Part shown: one piece after another, positions 46,901 through 57,138 of the stretch | Numbering within the stretch: the first letter of the stretch is position 1 | How the letters are laid out: each line of letters opens with the position of its first letter | NCBI GenBank assembly: GCA_021495925.1 | Contig: JAKEKT010000003.1 | Location: forward strand, 310,001-374,000 | DNA from: Diplodia intermedia | Taxonomy: Eukaryota; Ascomycota; Dothideomycetes; Botryosphaeriales; Botryosphaeriaceae | Reading direction: 5' to 3' | Length of the DNA stretch: 64,000 nt | Notes under the pieces: model-generated | The model's database searches: none | Told to the model about the DNA's origin: nothing | The model's input: only the letters and a program-made list of their open reading frames with translations | Position numbers and translations under genes: made by a program

Positions 46901-48371
46901 TAGAACGATGTCGCCATCTTCTATATGCCTTTCTACCACATCGCCAATTTGGAGCTGCTCTGCGGTCTGTTCCAATTTATTGATCTTTTGAAGAATTTCG
47001 AGAACGAGCCTGCGTCCGTCCTGTTTCAGGACGAAGTTGGCACCAGGATGCTTGAATTTCCCTCGCCTGACACAGTCACGCAACTTCTCGATGTTATATC
47101 TCGAAACCTTTTCCGGGTACGTCATGTTCTTGGCGACTCGCTCCGGGACTGCAACTTCCTCGATGGACAGATTCGGATCCGGGCCAATGACGGTACGGCC
47201 AGAGAAATCGACACGTTTGCCCGAAAGGTTTCCACGGAACCGTCCCTGCTTGCCCTTCAAACGTTGGCAGAATCCTCGGATGTGCTTTCCAACTCCCTGT
47301 GCCTGGAGACCGGGAACATCGCTGTTGACATATAGAGCAATCTGCAACTGCAAGAAATCCCATTGCTCCATTATTGTTTGCACTGGTAGACCCTTAGCCA
47401 AGCCAGCGCGAATCAGCGAGCTGATTTGCACAATGTCTCCAAGTTTGTTCGTGATGTCATCTTCGGTGGTGGCGGCCTCCTGTGCGACAGAGGGGCGGAT
47501 CGTCACTGGAGGCGCAGGAACGTATTGCCAAATAAACATTTCCGGTCTCCCTTTTGACATTCCTAGGAGCGGGCAATCCGTTGTTTTGATACGTCTGAAA
47601 AGGTTCAACACCCTCAGCGGATTCATGTCATCCACCGCTTTGCGGATGTGCTTGTCCAACTCCCCGTTTCCTTGTTTTGCGGTCTCAAACGACTTGTCGA
47701 ATTCCGGCTTGCCACGGGGCATCTCCTTCCTCTTGGCATTGGACTTGTTGTATGCATCGAACTTGAGATGGACGATCTTGAGCGGATGGCCAGCAACTTT
47801 CCTGACCGGACCATTGGTTCCGCCACAGTGAGGGCACTTCTTCACTTTCCGGCATTCGCCAGAGATCTTCTTGCAGACTGCAGTGCGCTGCAAGCTGTCA
47901 AGATCGGGACGGCGCAAACTCTTGAGATATTTCTGCCGGGATGGCTCGTCAAGAAGAATGTTGGAGCATTCCTTGCAAATGCAGTGCAGAACCTCGATAA
48001 TCATCTTGAGGTACCCAATATGGAAGGCCGGCAGGGCGAGTTTGACGTGTCCGAAATGGCCATTGCATGATTTCAAATCCTCGCCGCAGGTTTCACAGCT
48101 CGCGCTTTTGCTGGAAATGCCCATGCGTCCATCCATGGGCCCATGCTTCGTGACTGCGCGATTGGGTCCGCTGGCGACGGCATCGTAGACATGACGGTCG
48201 GAGACTTCGATGACGGCCTGGTTGACGATGTCCTGGTTCGAGCTGCCAAACAATCAGAGCGGGCGCAAAGCTGCGGGGCAGGCGCGCTTACAGAATGCCG
48301 AACTGAAGCTCTGTTATTCTTTTCGGTATGCGGTCCGCGACCTGTTCCTTGACCTCCCCTTGCGTCGCCAT
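43928..48371 (-). CDS. RPC1: RNA polymerase III largest subunit RPC1
   Basis: Two exons, 48371-48292 and 48242-43928, with a 49-base intron (GTAAGC...GGCAG), giving 1464 residues. The first exon encodes MATQGEVKEQVADRIPKR and ends in FGI; the splice creates FGILSNQDIVNQA, a conserved Pol III start region. Landmarks: an N-terminal zinc-binding clamp (CETCGEDLKSCNGHFGH), a second CKECS/CPHCGG cluster, GKRVDFSGRTVIGPDP, and the catalytic NADFDGDEMN (about residue 510) with three Mg-binding Asp. QPSLHKLSILSH, the bridge/trigger region (GEPGTQMTLKTFHFAG), and DVMTYKGDVLGITRFG near the C-terminus also match. No Pol II-type heptapeptide tail is present. The signature and overall length favour Pol III over Pol I or II. 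It transcribes tRNA and 5S genes. It is divergent from the FHA gene. Confidence 0.97.
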
Positions 48372-48926
48372 GATGGTTGGATGCGCTACCGGCGGTCGGG
48401 CATGGGCGGGTGCTGAGGAAATAGCAGCAGGCAGAGGGGCACCAAGCCAGGCGGGTACGGTGGTGGAGAGGCAAAGGCAAAAGTCGAGTCACTGCGCGCT
48501 TGCCTCTGCGCGCTGCCAGAAATTGTCGCGCAGGTCCCGCCAGGCGGGTGGGGTCCAGCCGGGGTTTCGCCGGCTATCTTATCCGCCCCGTGCCCCGTAT
48601 GGTAGGCAGCTACCTAGGCGCTAGGGCGCAGCTCCCCCGCGGCGGCCTTGAGCGTCAAGCGGGTCCGAAGCTCCCTCCCTCTCTCCTTCCTCTCTTCACA
48701 CCGACTGCCTTCCATATCTCCCGAGCCCGGGCTTTCTCGACTTGCGGAAGCCTATGCCTCGCTGCGCTTCTTTGTCTGCCGTTGTTCTCAACCCCGCCAA
48801 AGTCGCTTTGCCAGCTCACGGAACGCCTCGGCCGTTGTCGGACGCCGCTCGATAAGGCACCATAGCGTCACCACTCACTTGACTCACCCACTTACTCCTG
48901 ACCCATACCACACTACCATCGCAGCC
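48372..48926. promoter_or_regulatory. Divergent promoter region (RPC1 and FHA gene)
   Basis: 555 GC-rich bases between two outward-facing starts, with a CT-rich block at about 48670-48720 on the FHA side. It should hold both promoters. Confidence 0.5.
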
Positions 48927-50692
48927 ATGTCTAATCGCAAAGGTGTGTAGGCGGGCCAGTCGCTCATCGCGGGCCTTGTCTTGACGCTGACTTCTTTCAG
49001 TGCTCGAAGTCAGGCTGGTCTCCCTCGGCGATGGCGACGGCATTCCTCAGCGACGGGTCCTGCTCGCTGCCGGCCAAGACGTAATCGTTGGCCGTGCCTC
49101 CTCGAACCGTGGAGTCGCTGCCTCTGCAGACAACACAAAGATCAGCAATCCGGTCATTTCTAAGGAACATGCTGTCTTCACTCTCGATCCCGCCGGAACA
49201 GTGCGTCATCCCCTGTCCGCCCGTCCGCCAGGCGACACCGTGAAACGCTAACAGTTTGCTGCGCAGACCGTCCTCATCAAGGACCTCAGGAGCATGCACG
49301 GCACTCGTGTAGACGATCGAGAGCTCACGCCGGGCGAGCAACGTGCCATTTTGTCCGGTTCCGCCCTGCAGTTTGGGTCATCCGTGATTCGCGGGAACGG
49401 TACGCTTAGCTCACCTTGTCGAAGCCCTTCCACTTTGAACTATTAAACACCACATATTCTACAACGCCCCCCTCCCCTCAGCAGCTCAGACTAACGCCAC
49501 CATGTACGTTCCAGCTACATACAAGCCGGCCCGCTACACCTTCTACGCGGATCCCGTCAACCCCACGCACGCCTCGGCCAACACCATGGCCGCTTCCGCC
49601 GCAGTGCCCCAGTCGCAGGCCTTCTCGGACACTAAGAAAGGATACGGCGACGATTCATCCCTCTATAGCGATGAACTTGACTATGAGGAAGATGAGGACG
49701 ATATGTCGGACCATGACGCAGTCGACGTGACTTTGCACCCAGACACATACTCTTCCGAACGCGACTCTGAAATTTCGCGCGACGATTCCCTTCAGTCTTC
49801 CGGCGATGACTCGACAGATGAGTTTGGAGAATACGATGGCAGGTCGATGGAGAACTGCTGTTCCACGGATTCCGCATGCCTTGCTACCGATGCCGCCGAG
49901 ACTGGTTCCAGGTCCCCTGTGAAGGAGCAGTCCTCGTTCTGTTCTTCCTATCTAAGAGAGAGCTCTATGCTTGGCGAAGGCACTTCATCCGTTCAGCCTG
50001 CCGGTCCTGCTACAGACTTCGATTCGGAGATGGCAGGCGGAGAGTGGCCAGACTATTCTGAGGCAGATCAATCTACTTTCTTGACGTCAACTTCGGCTCC
50101 TTGGACGTCTGAGACGGCGGAGAACTTCAATTGGGGTATGGAAACAGTCGAGCACATGTCGGCGAAGAGACTCAAGGCTCGCCCGTTCAGTAACTCTATC
50201 AACGATCTTTGCGAGCCCGCCCCAAAAACCGAGGCCACTTTTGGTGAGGCCACTTCCAGCGAGGGCACTTCCAGCGAGAGCACTTCCAGCGAGGCCGCCG
50301 CTGGTGAGGGCACTACCACTGGTGCCACCAACGAGGTCGTCGACGTGGGCACTGTGTCTGAGACCCCCGCCTGCGCCGCCTCTGACGCCGAACGGGTCAT
50401 GGCCGACATCATAAGCCTCGTTGACGATGCCACGATCTCCACTGGGCTGGCTGAAGGAAGCAAGGTCGAGCCAACTGGCACAAAGCGTTCTGCTGACGAG
50501 GCCCAGCTTGACGTCGAGCCCACCACTGAGCCCACCACTGCTGTTAAGGCCGACCAGATCGCTACACCGGAGCAGATGTCCAGCCGCCGCGTGGCCGGCT
50601 TCACACGCCGTGCTCGCGATATTGGCATTGGAGCCGTTGTTGGCGGTGTTGCTATGCTTACGGTACTGGTCAGGATGGGTGATCCTGCGTAA
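48927..50692 (+). CDS. FHA-domain protein with C-terminal membrane anchor
   Basis: Four exons: 48927-48942, 49001-49200, 49267-49399 and 49482-50692, giving 519 residues. Exon 1 is 16 bases (MSNRK); an alternative last acceptor three bases downstream would drop one Ala. Residues 6-115 form an FHA phosphothreonine-binding fold with VGRASSNRG, the conserved SKEHA loop, and DLRSMHGTRVDD (N replaced by H in the usual S-x-N-G-T). The middle is acidic and Ser/Thr-rich, with short tandem EGTSSES-type repeats. The end, RRVAGFTRRARDIGIGAVV followed by a hydrophobic stretch, looks like a tail anchor. FHA plus tail anchor recalls SLMAP/Far9-Far10/PRO45 of the STRIPAK complex, but this protein is shorter and lacks clear coiled coils. 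That assignment is only a possibility. Confidence 0.8.
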
Positions 50693-51186
50693 TATGCAAG
50701 AACATAACGCATGCCCAGCCGGACATGGACCGTTTTCCCCAGACTCTATTCCCCTTTTCTTTAGCTGTCTTGCAAGAACCCTGGCGCACACGGACGGCAT
50801 AACCCCTTTCGATGAAGGTTTCATCCCCAACACTGACTTTCTCCACGGATGACTTGGCGTTTGATTTTCGAGGTACGGATTCAGACGGCGCTATCTGTGT
50901 TGCTCGAAACGACAGAATCACGATGGACGGTCAAACTCGGAGTGGCGGTGGGGGTTTTGATCGGATTTTACGCGACTCTAGTCAAAGGTTCCTGGCTTTT
51001 CTGGTTTTTAATGCGTTATGGAAACTACACGGGTATTCTTGTTGAGCAATGACATCACAAACAACTATTGATCCTCGATAGTATTATGAGTTTCAAACAA
51101 ATCACCGCTGGACGTTATCTAAATGTTATTATCAGTCAACCCGCAAGTCGCTACATTGCATCAACACCAGCGCCAGATGGCCACGG
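50693..51186. other. 3' spacer after the FHA gene, no gene seen
   Basis: About 0.5 kb holding the FHA-gene 3' UTR. Small frames with hydrophobic residues (50.8-51.05 kb) have no support. Confidence 0.4.
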
Positions 51187-51399
51187 CACAGCAGGTGACA
51201 GAAAAATTGGGCCTTCTAAGCTCCATCGACGACGCTACTACCCTTCCTACATAGGTAGTTGATTCAAGATCCGGACGCATTTGCGTGTACTTAAGACTCG
51301 CATCTACGTTCGGATCTTGGAACCAACTACCTATACGTATGGTGCAATATCTTTGAGAGGAGGCTTCGGGTAGGCCACATTATTTTGTCACCTGCTGTG
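51187..51399. mobile_element. MITE copy 7, 213 bases, complete with target duplication
   Basis: The left end is CACAGCAGGTGACAGAAAAA and the right end read inward is CACAGCAGGTGACAAAATAA. The central hairpin (about 51252-51333) has GTTGATTCAAGATCCGGACG paired with CGTTCGGATCTTGGAACCAAC. It is flanked by ACGG at 51183-51186 and ACGG at 51400-51403. There is no room for a transposase, so the element is non-autonomous. It lies 56 bases beyond the aldolase stop codon (51456) and would be in or near that gene's 3' UTR. I use it as the reference copy for the family. Confidence 0.88.
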
Positions 51400-51455
51400 A
51401 CGGTGTCTTTCGTAATCTCATTACGCCTTGGTCACTTGCTTCCAACGAGTCTCGC

Positions 51456-52328
51456 TCATGCTTTGCCAGCACTGCCAAGCATATCTATGCAGCTCTCAAC
51501 CGCCTTCTGCATGGCCAACGTCCCTTCTTCGATGACGGACGTCAACGGCTTCTTCCCCGCGCCTTCCTTCCACGCGTCGACGTAAGGGTTGTTCAGCACC
51601 TTGTTGATGTTGATCTTGCTCACGCCGTGCCCGATGCACTTCTGAAAGATGTCCCGCGTGAATGGATCGGCGCCGTGCAGGACGAGCCTGACGCGGTGGC
51701 CGACGCGCCTGTTGATGGCGTCGAGCCGGTCGTACTCGAGGCGGATGCCGCGCGGGCCGTAGTTGCCGTGGACGTTGCCGAAGGCGGGGGCGAGCCAGTC
51801 GATGCCCGTGTCGACGAAGAGCTCGGCCTCGTCGGGCGTGGTGAGCAGGCCGGCGAGGTCGGCCGTGTCGCCGACGCCGTCCTCGCCGCCCTCGATGCGG
51901 CCGGGCTCGGCCTCGGTCGCGATGCCGCGCGCGCGGCAGTAGGCGACCAGCTCGCGCGTGAGCGCCAGGTTCTCGTCGCGCTCGTAGTGCGACATGTCGA
52001 TCATGATGGAGTCGAAGCCGCGCTCGATGTCGGCCGCGCGCCGCACGATTTCGGGCGTCTGCGCGTGGTCCAGGTGCACCGTGACGGGCACGGTGGCGGC
52101 GCGCGCGGCCGACGCGGCGAGCTGGACGAGCAGCCCGCCCGCGTAGTGGATCGCCCAGGGGAAGAGCAGGATCATGGCGGGCGAGCGCTTGGCTTCGGCG
52201 GCGCGGACGGTGGCGAGGATGCCTTCGGTGTTGTAGCAGCACATGGCCGGTATGCCGTACTGGCCGGCCGCCGCGGCGGCGAGGATGGGGAGGGCGCGGT
52301 TTGAGGCCATGTTCGTGGAGGAGGCCAT
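51456..52328 (-). CDS. Class II ketose-bisphosphate aldolase (GatY/FBA type)
   Basis: Single exon, 290 residues. The fold and motifs of zinc-dependent class II aldolases are present: HLDHA (catalytic D87, zinc ligand H88), SIMIDMSH, a glycine-rich EPGRIEGGEDG loop, FGNVHGNYGP (zinc ligand H187), VLHGADP (zinc ligand H218) and KININ where FbaA has NIDTD. It is closer in length and motifs to tagatose-1,6-bisphosphate/GatY-like enzymes than to yeast FBA1, so glycolytic aldolase is unlikely; cleavage of a minor sugar phosphate is more probable. The usual HGG is HGA here. GC content is high and third positions are nearly all G/C. It diverges from a beta-hydroxyacid dehydrogenase; that pairing is typical of threonate/erythronate-type sugar-acid pathways. 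MET1 or MET7 could be the start. Confidence 0.88.
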   Translation of the reverse strand: MASSTNMASNRALPILAAAAAGQYGIPAMCCYNTEGILATVRAAEAKRSPAMILLFPWAIHYAGGLLVQLAASAARAATVPVTVHLDHAQTPEIVRRAADIERGFDSIMIDMSHYERDENLALTRELVAYCRARGIATEAEPGRIEGGEDGVGDTADLAGLLTTPDEAELFVDTGIDWLAPAFGNVHGNYGPRGIRLEYDRLDAINRRVGHRVRLVLHGADPFTRDIFQKCIGHGVSKININKVLNNPYVDAWKEGAGKKPLTSVIEEGTLAMQKAVESCIDMLGSAGKA

Positions 52329-53082
52329 GGTGGGCGGGCGGGAGTGGTGAAGGAGGGTTTGGTGGTGTGGCTTGGTTGTGTTTTCCCTTCGATTTTTTCT
52401 CTGGATTGTGGTGGAAGAGGCGGGGTATGACGGAAGTGGAGTGATCGGTGGGTGATTGGAGAGTTATCGGAAACGCAATTGCCGGATCATGGATCGGAAA
52501 TGGTCCGGTGGTGGTGGAGGTGGAGGTGGAGGGGTATGACCGTAGTAGTTCGGAAACGCGGGACGAATGCTATCATCCCGAATGCGGCTTTCCGAAGTAA
52601 TGCTAGGTCGCCTAAGTCAATTGGCCTTCAAAGCTGCAGGACAGGCAGTTCGGTTTGCCGCTTTGGACCTCCGGTGGATCTTTTCAATTGCCGACGGCCG
52701 ATTGCAAACGCCGCAGACTGAGCCATCTAGACAGCTTCTACGGTAAAGGCCGGGAAAGCTGGCGATGTCGGAGGGAGCAGGAGCAAAAGAGGGTCGAAGG
52801 CGAGGTCCGGACTGCAATTCAAGCTCACGATGGTTGGATTGACGGAGCTGGTGGGCAGTTATGTGGTGGCGGACCCCTGCACGGAGAGAAGACCGCGCGG
52901 GAGCCCCGCAGACGTCATCCCGGCACGGCACTTGGCTGCGGGGAGCTTCGGCCTACGCTCCGCCGACAACCATCTTCACCTACATATATTTCATTGCGCG
53001 CTGTGCATCCCGTATTTATTGGGATTATCGCTGAATTGGATCGCTTCGTTTGTTCCTGTTGATCGTTTCCGCTCCTCCAATC
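52329..53082. promoter_or_regulatory. Divergent promoter region (aldolase and dehydrogenase)
   Basis: 754 bases between outward-facing start codons. A purine-rich G/T tract (52340-52540) lies next to the aldolase. The sequence TACATATATTTCATTG at 52981-52996 may be a TATA-like element about 90 bases before the dehydrogenase start. Shared control would fit a two-gene pathway. Confidence 0.5.
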
Positions 53083-54566
53083 ATGTCCGAGAAACCGACT
53101 GTGGGCTTTGTGGGCCTGGGCGCCATGGGCTTTGGCATGGCTGCCAATCTGGTCAAGCAAGGCTACAAGGTCAAGGGCTTTGACGTCTTCCCCAAGAGCG
53201 TCGAGCGCTTCCAGCAGCAGGGCGGCATTGCGGCCACCTCGCTCGCCGACTCCGCCACCGATGCGCCCTTTCATGTTCTCATGGTCGCCTCCGCCGACCA
53301 GGCGCAGCAGGCCTTGTTCGGCGAAGGCGACTCCATCGTAAAGGGTAAGTTGCGCGCCACTGACTCGGATCGCTTGATTACCCGATTTGGAGAATTGATC
53401 GGCTAACTAATGTGTTTTCGGCTGCATCGATAGCCCTACCGCAGGGCGCCACACTGCTTCTGTGCTCGACCGTACCATCTGCATATGCACAGTCGGTCGA
53501 GAAGCAGCTGGCTGACATTGGTCGCTCCGACATCTTCTTCGTCGATGCCCCGGTGTCTGGCGGTGCCAAGCGTGCGGCTGACGGCACCCTGACCATCATG
53601 GTTGGCGCCTCGGATGCTTCTACCGAGAAGGCCCGATGGCTCTTGGAGGAGATGTCGGATCCAAAGGGCTTGTACATCGTGCCCGGTGGCGTCGGCCAGG
53701 GGAGCAACATGAAGATGGTGCACCAGGTGCTGGCTGCGATCCAGATCTTGCTTGCCAGCGAAGCCCACGGCTTTGCCGCACGCTTAGGTCTCGACGCCAA
53801 AGAGGTCTACGATGCCGTTTGCAAGAGTCCTGAATGGTTCTGGATGTATGAGAACAGAGTACCCAGAACGCTCGCCGAAGACTATACTCCGCCCGTCAGC
53901 GCGTTGACCATCATCCTCAAGGATGCTGTACGTAACCCAGTTTTGAATTCCCCATGATGAGATGCCCAGGCACGCTGACTGGCACAGGGAATCATCACTT
54001 CTATCGCCCGCCTCGTCAACTTCCCCACCCCTCTCTCCTCCGCCGCCGAGCAAGTCTACCTTCTCGGCTTGAACCAAGGCCTCGGCCCCATCGACGACGC
54101 CGCCATGGTCCGCACCTACTTCTCCGACCCAGTCAGCGCCGTCAAGCCGCAAACCAACGGCGGCGCGACATCCAGCAACTCCGAGAAGCTCGACCTCGTC
54201 TTCAAGCTCCTGCGCGGCGTGCTGCTCCTCGCCGCCGCCGAAGCCATCAGCTTCGCCGACCACCTCAAACTCGACCTGCACCAGTTCTACGACCTCGCGT
54301 CCGGCGCGGCCGGCGCGAGCACCGCCTTCCGCGAGCGCGGGGCCGAGATGATCGAGTTCTTGACGGGCAAGAAGGTGGCGGGCGCCAAAGACCTACCGCC
54401 GCTTGACGTGCAACGGGTTCGGGAAGACTTGGCCGAAGCCATCAATGCTGGCAGGAAACTCTACTGCCCTGCTCCGCTGGCGGGCGCGGCGTCGAACCTG
54501 CTGGCAGCGGCACAAAGGACCGCCGGCGATCAGAAGGAGAAGGCTTATTACGGCCTGCTGCACTGA
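53083..54566 (+). CDS. Beta-hydroxyacid dehydrogenase (HIBADH / threonate dehydrogenase type)
   Basis: Three exons, 53083-53344, 53434-53927 and 53988-54566, giving 444 residues. The N-terminal Rossmann motif GFVGLGAMGFGMA binds NAD(P). It is followed by a 3-hydroxyisobutyrate-dehydrogenase-type core with the substrate motif DAPVSGGAKRAADGTL and catalytic K181 in SNMKMVHQV. The protein is about 150 residues longer than a plain HIBADH: after a first helical C-domain (APEW...LKDA) a second related helical domain follows (LDLVFKLLRG...AEAISFADHLKLDL), as in two-domain fungal relatives. Likely reaction: NAD-dependent oxidation of a short 2- or 3-hydroxy acid such as L-threonate. Divergent pairing with a class II aldolase supports sugar-acid use over valine breakdown. 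The donor of intron 1 is GTAAGT. A MITE starts 27 bases after the stop. Confidence 0.88.
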
Positions 54567-54593
54567 AAGCTGAATATCTAATGTCTCCGCCGT

Positions 54594-54798
54594 CACAGCG
54601 GGTGACAAAAGAGATTGGCCCTCCCACTGATGGTGAATTATATTCACGGGTCGTTGAATCTAAGGTCTGGACGTATTTGTGCTTTTTCAATGTCGCATCT
54701 TCGTCCGGATATTGGATTCAACTGCCCACGTAGGAAGGGTGGTCACAACGTCGATGGGGCTCAGAGAGCCCGAGCCAATTCTTTTGTTACCCGCTGTG
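54594..54798. mobile_element. MITE copy 8, 205 bases, complete with target duplication
   Basis: The left end is CACAGCGGGTGACAAAAGAG and the right end read inward is CACAGCGGGTAACAAAAGAA. The hairpin (about 54653-54733) pairs GTTGAATCTAAGGTCTGGAC with TCCGGATATTGGATTCAAC. It is flanked by CCGT at 54590-54593 and CCGT at 54799-54802. It starts 27 bases after the dehydrogenase stop codon. Confidence 0.88.
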
Positions 54799-55469
54799 CC
54801 GTGGATTGGATGGGTTTCTCTTCGTTTTTGATTCTGATGTTGGATGTATAGATTGATACCTCACAGTACAACCCTGATCTGGACGATGCATCATGATACA
54901 AAGAAATAATCATGTATTTTCTTTTGACCGTGCAGGAATAATGGCAGCCTTGGATACAACTTAACTTTAAAAACAAGAACCTCACAATTGTTTTTTTTCA
55001 TTCCTTGTGGCGGGCAAGTTTACACACCAGCCTACTTTAACCGCTCTCTCCACCGAGAGCGACTTGTGAGATGAAGCGGCCTTCGAACCATGGATCCATT
55101 CCTCACGTTTGGGTTGCAACAAGCCCGTACGTTTGGCCCTCGGCTCTACAGGTGCAAAAGGGGCGAGAACAAAGATCTAACAAGTCGCGAGCAGAACTTG
55201 AAAGACAAAAGCGGAGCTCGCTTCGAGAGAAAGGAGGTGTTCTAGGCGCGTATATTCAGTCCAGCGGCAATTGCCGAATTCGGGCGCTTCAGGCCCGTTC
55301 GTTGTGGTGGGCCCTATTGCGCTCCTTATTTCGTTTCGCGGTGCACTGGTGTTTCTCCTGAAGGTGCGCAATTGTGCAACACCGCTTCTTCTCGTATCGA
55401 ATATCTACAATTCATTTACATTATTCGTTGCAGTGGCTTATACTTACATTGGTCAGCTACCGGAGCCTT
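54799..55469. other. Convergent 3' spacer, no gene seen
   Basis: About 0.67 kb between the dehydrogenase-side MITE and the 3' end of the hydrolase gene. AT-rich compared with the genes, with T-runs near 54990. No coding frame with support. Confidence 0.45.
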
Positions 55470-56567
55470 TCAGATCTTCGACTCTCGGACCGAAGACGAG
55501 GAGGGTTTCTCCGACGCAATGCTGTCGCAGATAAAGTTCACTGCGCGTTCGGCCATGGCGGGTGTCGTCTCATGCCCAACGTCATTGAAGATGAGGTCTT
55601 CTAATTCCAGCCCCAAAGCCGAGTCCTCTTTGACGGATGTCTTCAAGAAATTCAAGAATTGTTCGCCGCAAGCGTACGGCACGAGCTTATCTGCACCGCC
55701 TGAAAGGTTCAGGATGCGCTTCCCCCTAAGCCGGCTCTTCAACTTGGCTCCAAGCTCCTGCTTCTCGGTAGCAGTCGGCGCCTCTGGGTTTGCGATACCG
55801 CGCATCAATAGCCCTGCAGGGTCGTACAGCGAGACAGCGTCTACGAGTGCCTGAGGAAAGTCGGCCGAGCCAATAAATCGCGAGCCCGGGGGATCACTAC
55901 AAGTCCAGGTCTGGAGCTTCGATTTCTCTGCTCTTTGAACCATCAAAGACGTGTAGTCCGGGCAGCCGATGATGGATACGGCTGTAGTGATGCGAGGGTC
56001 CTGGAGAGCAACCAACCAGGTTGAGTGGCCCCCAAGAGAGATGCCGAGGACAAGGTTCTGGGTTATTTGGGGTGTGATGTAAGCGGGAAGGTAGGTCAGA
56101 AGCAGGGAAGTGTCATTAGCCGTGCCATCTGCAGGGCATACATGTTAGCATGGTACTGCATATGCACAACGGGGGCACGCACGGTAGATGGAAAACATGT
56201 CCTGGGCATGGCGCGGGTTACCATTGCGCCAAGCCTCGTTCGAAAGGGCCTCAACCTTCCTGGTACCATGGTTCCGCTGGTCGAAGCTCACGGCTATCAG
56301 ACCTTTCCCCAGCCCCGCCCCAACAGCACCACTCTGCAGGCGCTTGTTCCAAGCTGTGATCGCTTGCGCGGCGATTGGAGCCATGCATTCCTGAGTCTGA
56401 AGGCGGGGATTGAGCAGCCAGAGACATGCGACGGGCTGGGAGGGCGACGGCAGCTCCTCGAGTCCGTGGACGGTAGTAAGAATGCCGGCGATGTGGAACG
56501 TCTTCTGCGAGACACGGGGCGGCGGAGCCGCGTTGTGGGTGCCCTCGAGCGGGTTCGGCGTCGCCAT
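55470..56567 (-). CDS. Alpha/beta hydrolase (serine hydrolase)
   Basis: Two exons, 56567-56183 and 56128-55470, intron of 54 bases (GTGCGT...CATGCTAACATG...GCAG), giving 347 residues. The start MATPNPLEGTHNAAPPPRV is preferred because the frame before it is unconserved. The catalytic triad is visible: nucleophile S159 in GISLGG, D275 in SGGADKLVP, and H314 in DVGHETTP. FDQRNHGTR upstream is the typical strand-turn before the lid. A VHGLEEL-type oxyanion region is near residue 34. The splice makes IYHGTANDTSLLL, restoring a continuous fold. It resembles uncharacterised fungal dienelactone-hydrolase/prolyl-oligopeptidase-like esterases. The substrate is unknown and it has no signal peptide. It is divergent from phospholipase D. 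Confidence 0.85.
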
Positions 56568-57138
56568 TGTGAGGTCGTTGCGATGCAGACGATGAGCGGT
56601 CTGTTGACGCGTGTGCTCGTGAGTGGGCAGCGGCGGGGCAGGCGCGGTGTCGCGGCGGGCAGGGACACGGGCACGCCCCAGCAGCCGACCGGGGTGCTGG
56701 ACAACGCCGCTTGGCGTCATCCCGCTGTTTCAGTCGATCTACACAATCTCCGGGGGGCCTGCCGCTGTCCAGCGCGCAAGAGATTGCCCTTACGCCAATC
56801 CCCCTCTCCTGCGACTCCTCCTCGCCTCTCTCTCACGGCAGGGGCACTCCTGCAACCTCTCCCTCCACTCCTGCCGCCTCAAAACAGCCTCCCGCAAACC
56901 TCCGCATTCCCGCAAGCATCACGCCTTGGCTGACCGCGCCTCCGGTAGAGCACGTCTCCACCGCCAACACCGTAACCACCTCCCACGACGCGAGGATCTG
57001 CGCTTCCAGATCTCCAGGGTCTAGATCACTGCCGCTCACGCTTCCCCTCCGTTGCACCGCCGCCGTTCCTTATATCGTTGCAAGTCGGCGCATCGCACCC
57101 CCGGTTGTATAGGGGCCCGTTTGCCCCAACACAACAAC
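56568..57138. promoter_or_regulatory. Divergent promoter region (hydrolase and PLD)
   Basis: 571 bases between outward-facing start codons, with a CT-rich stretch at about 56790-56890 toward the PLD side. Probably holds both promoters; the in-frame extension upstream of the PLD ATG is judged to be leader. Confidence 0.5.
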
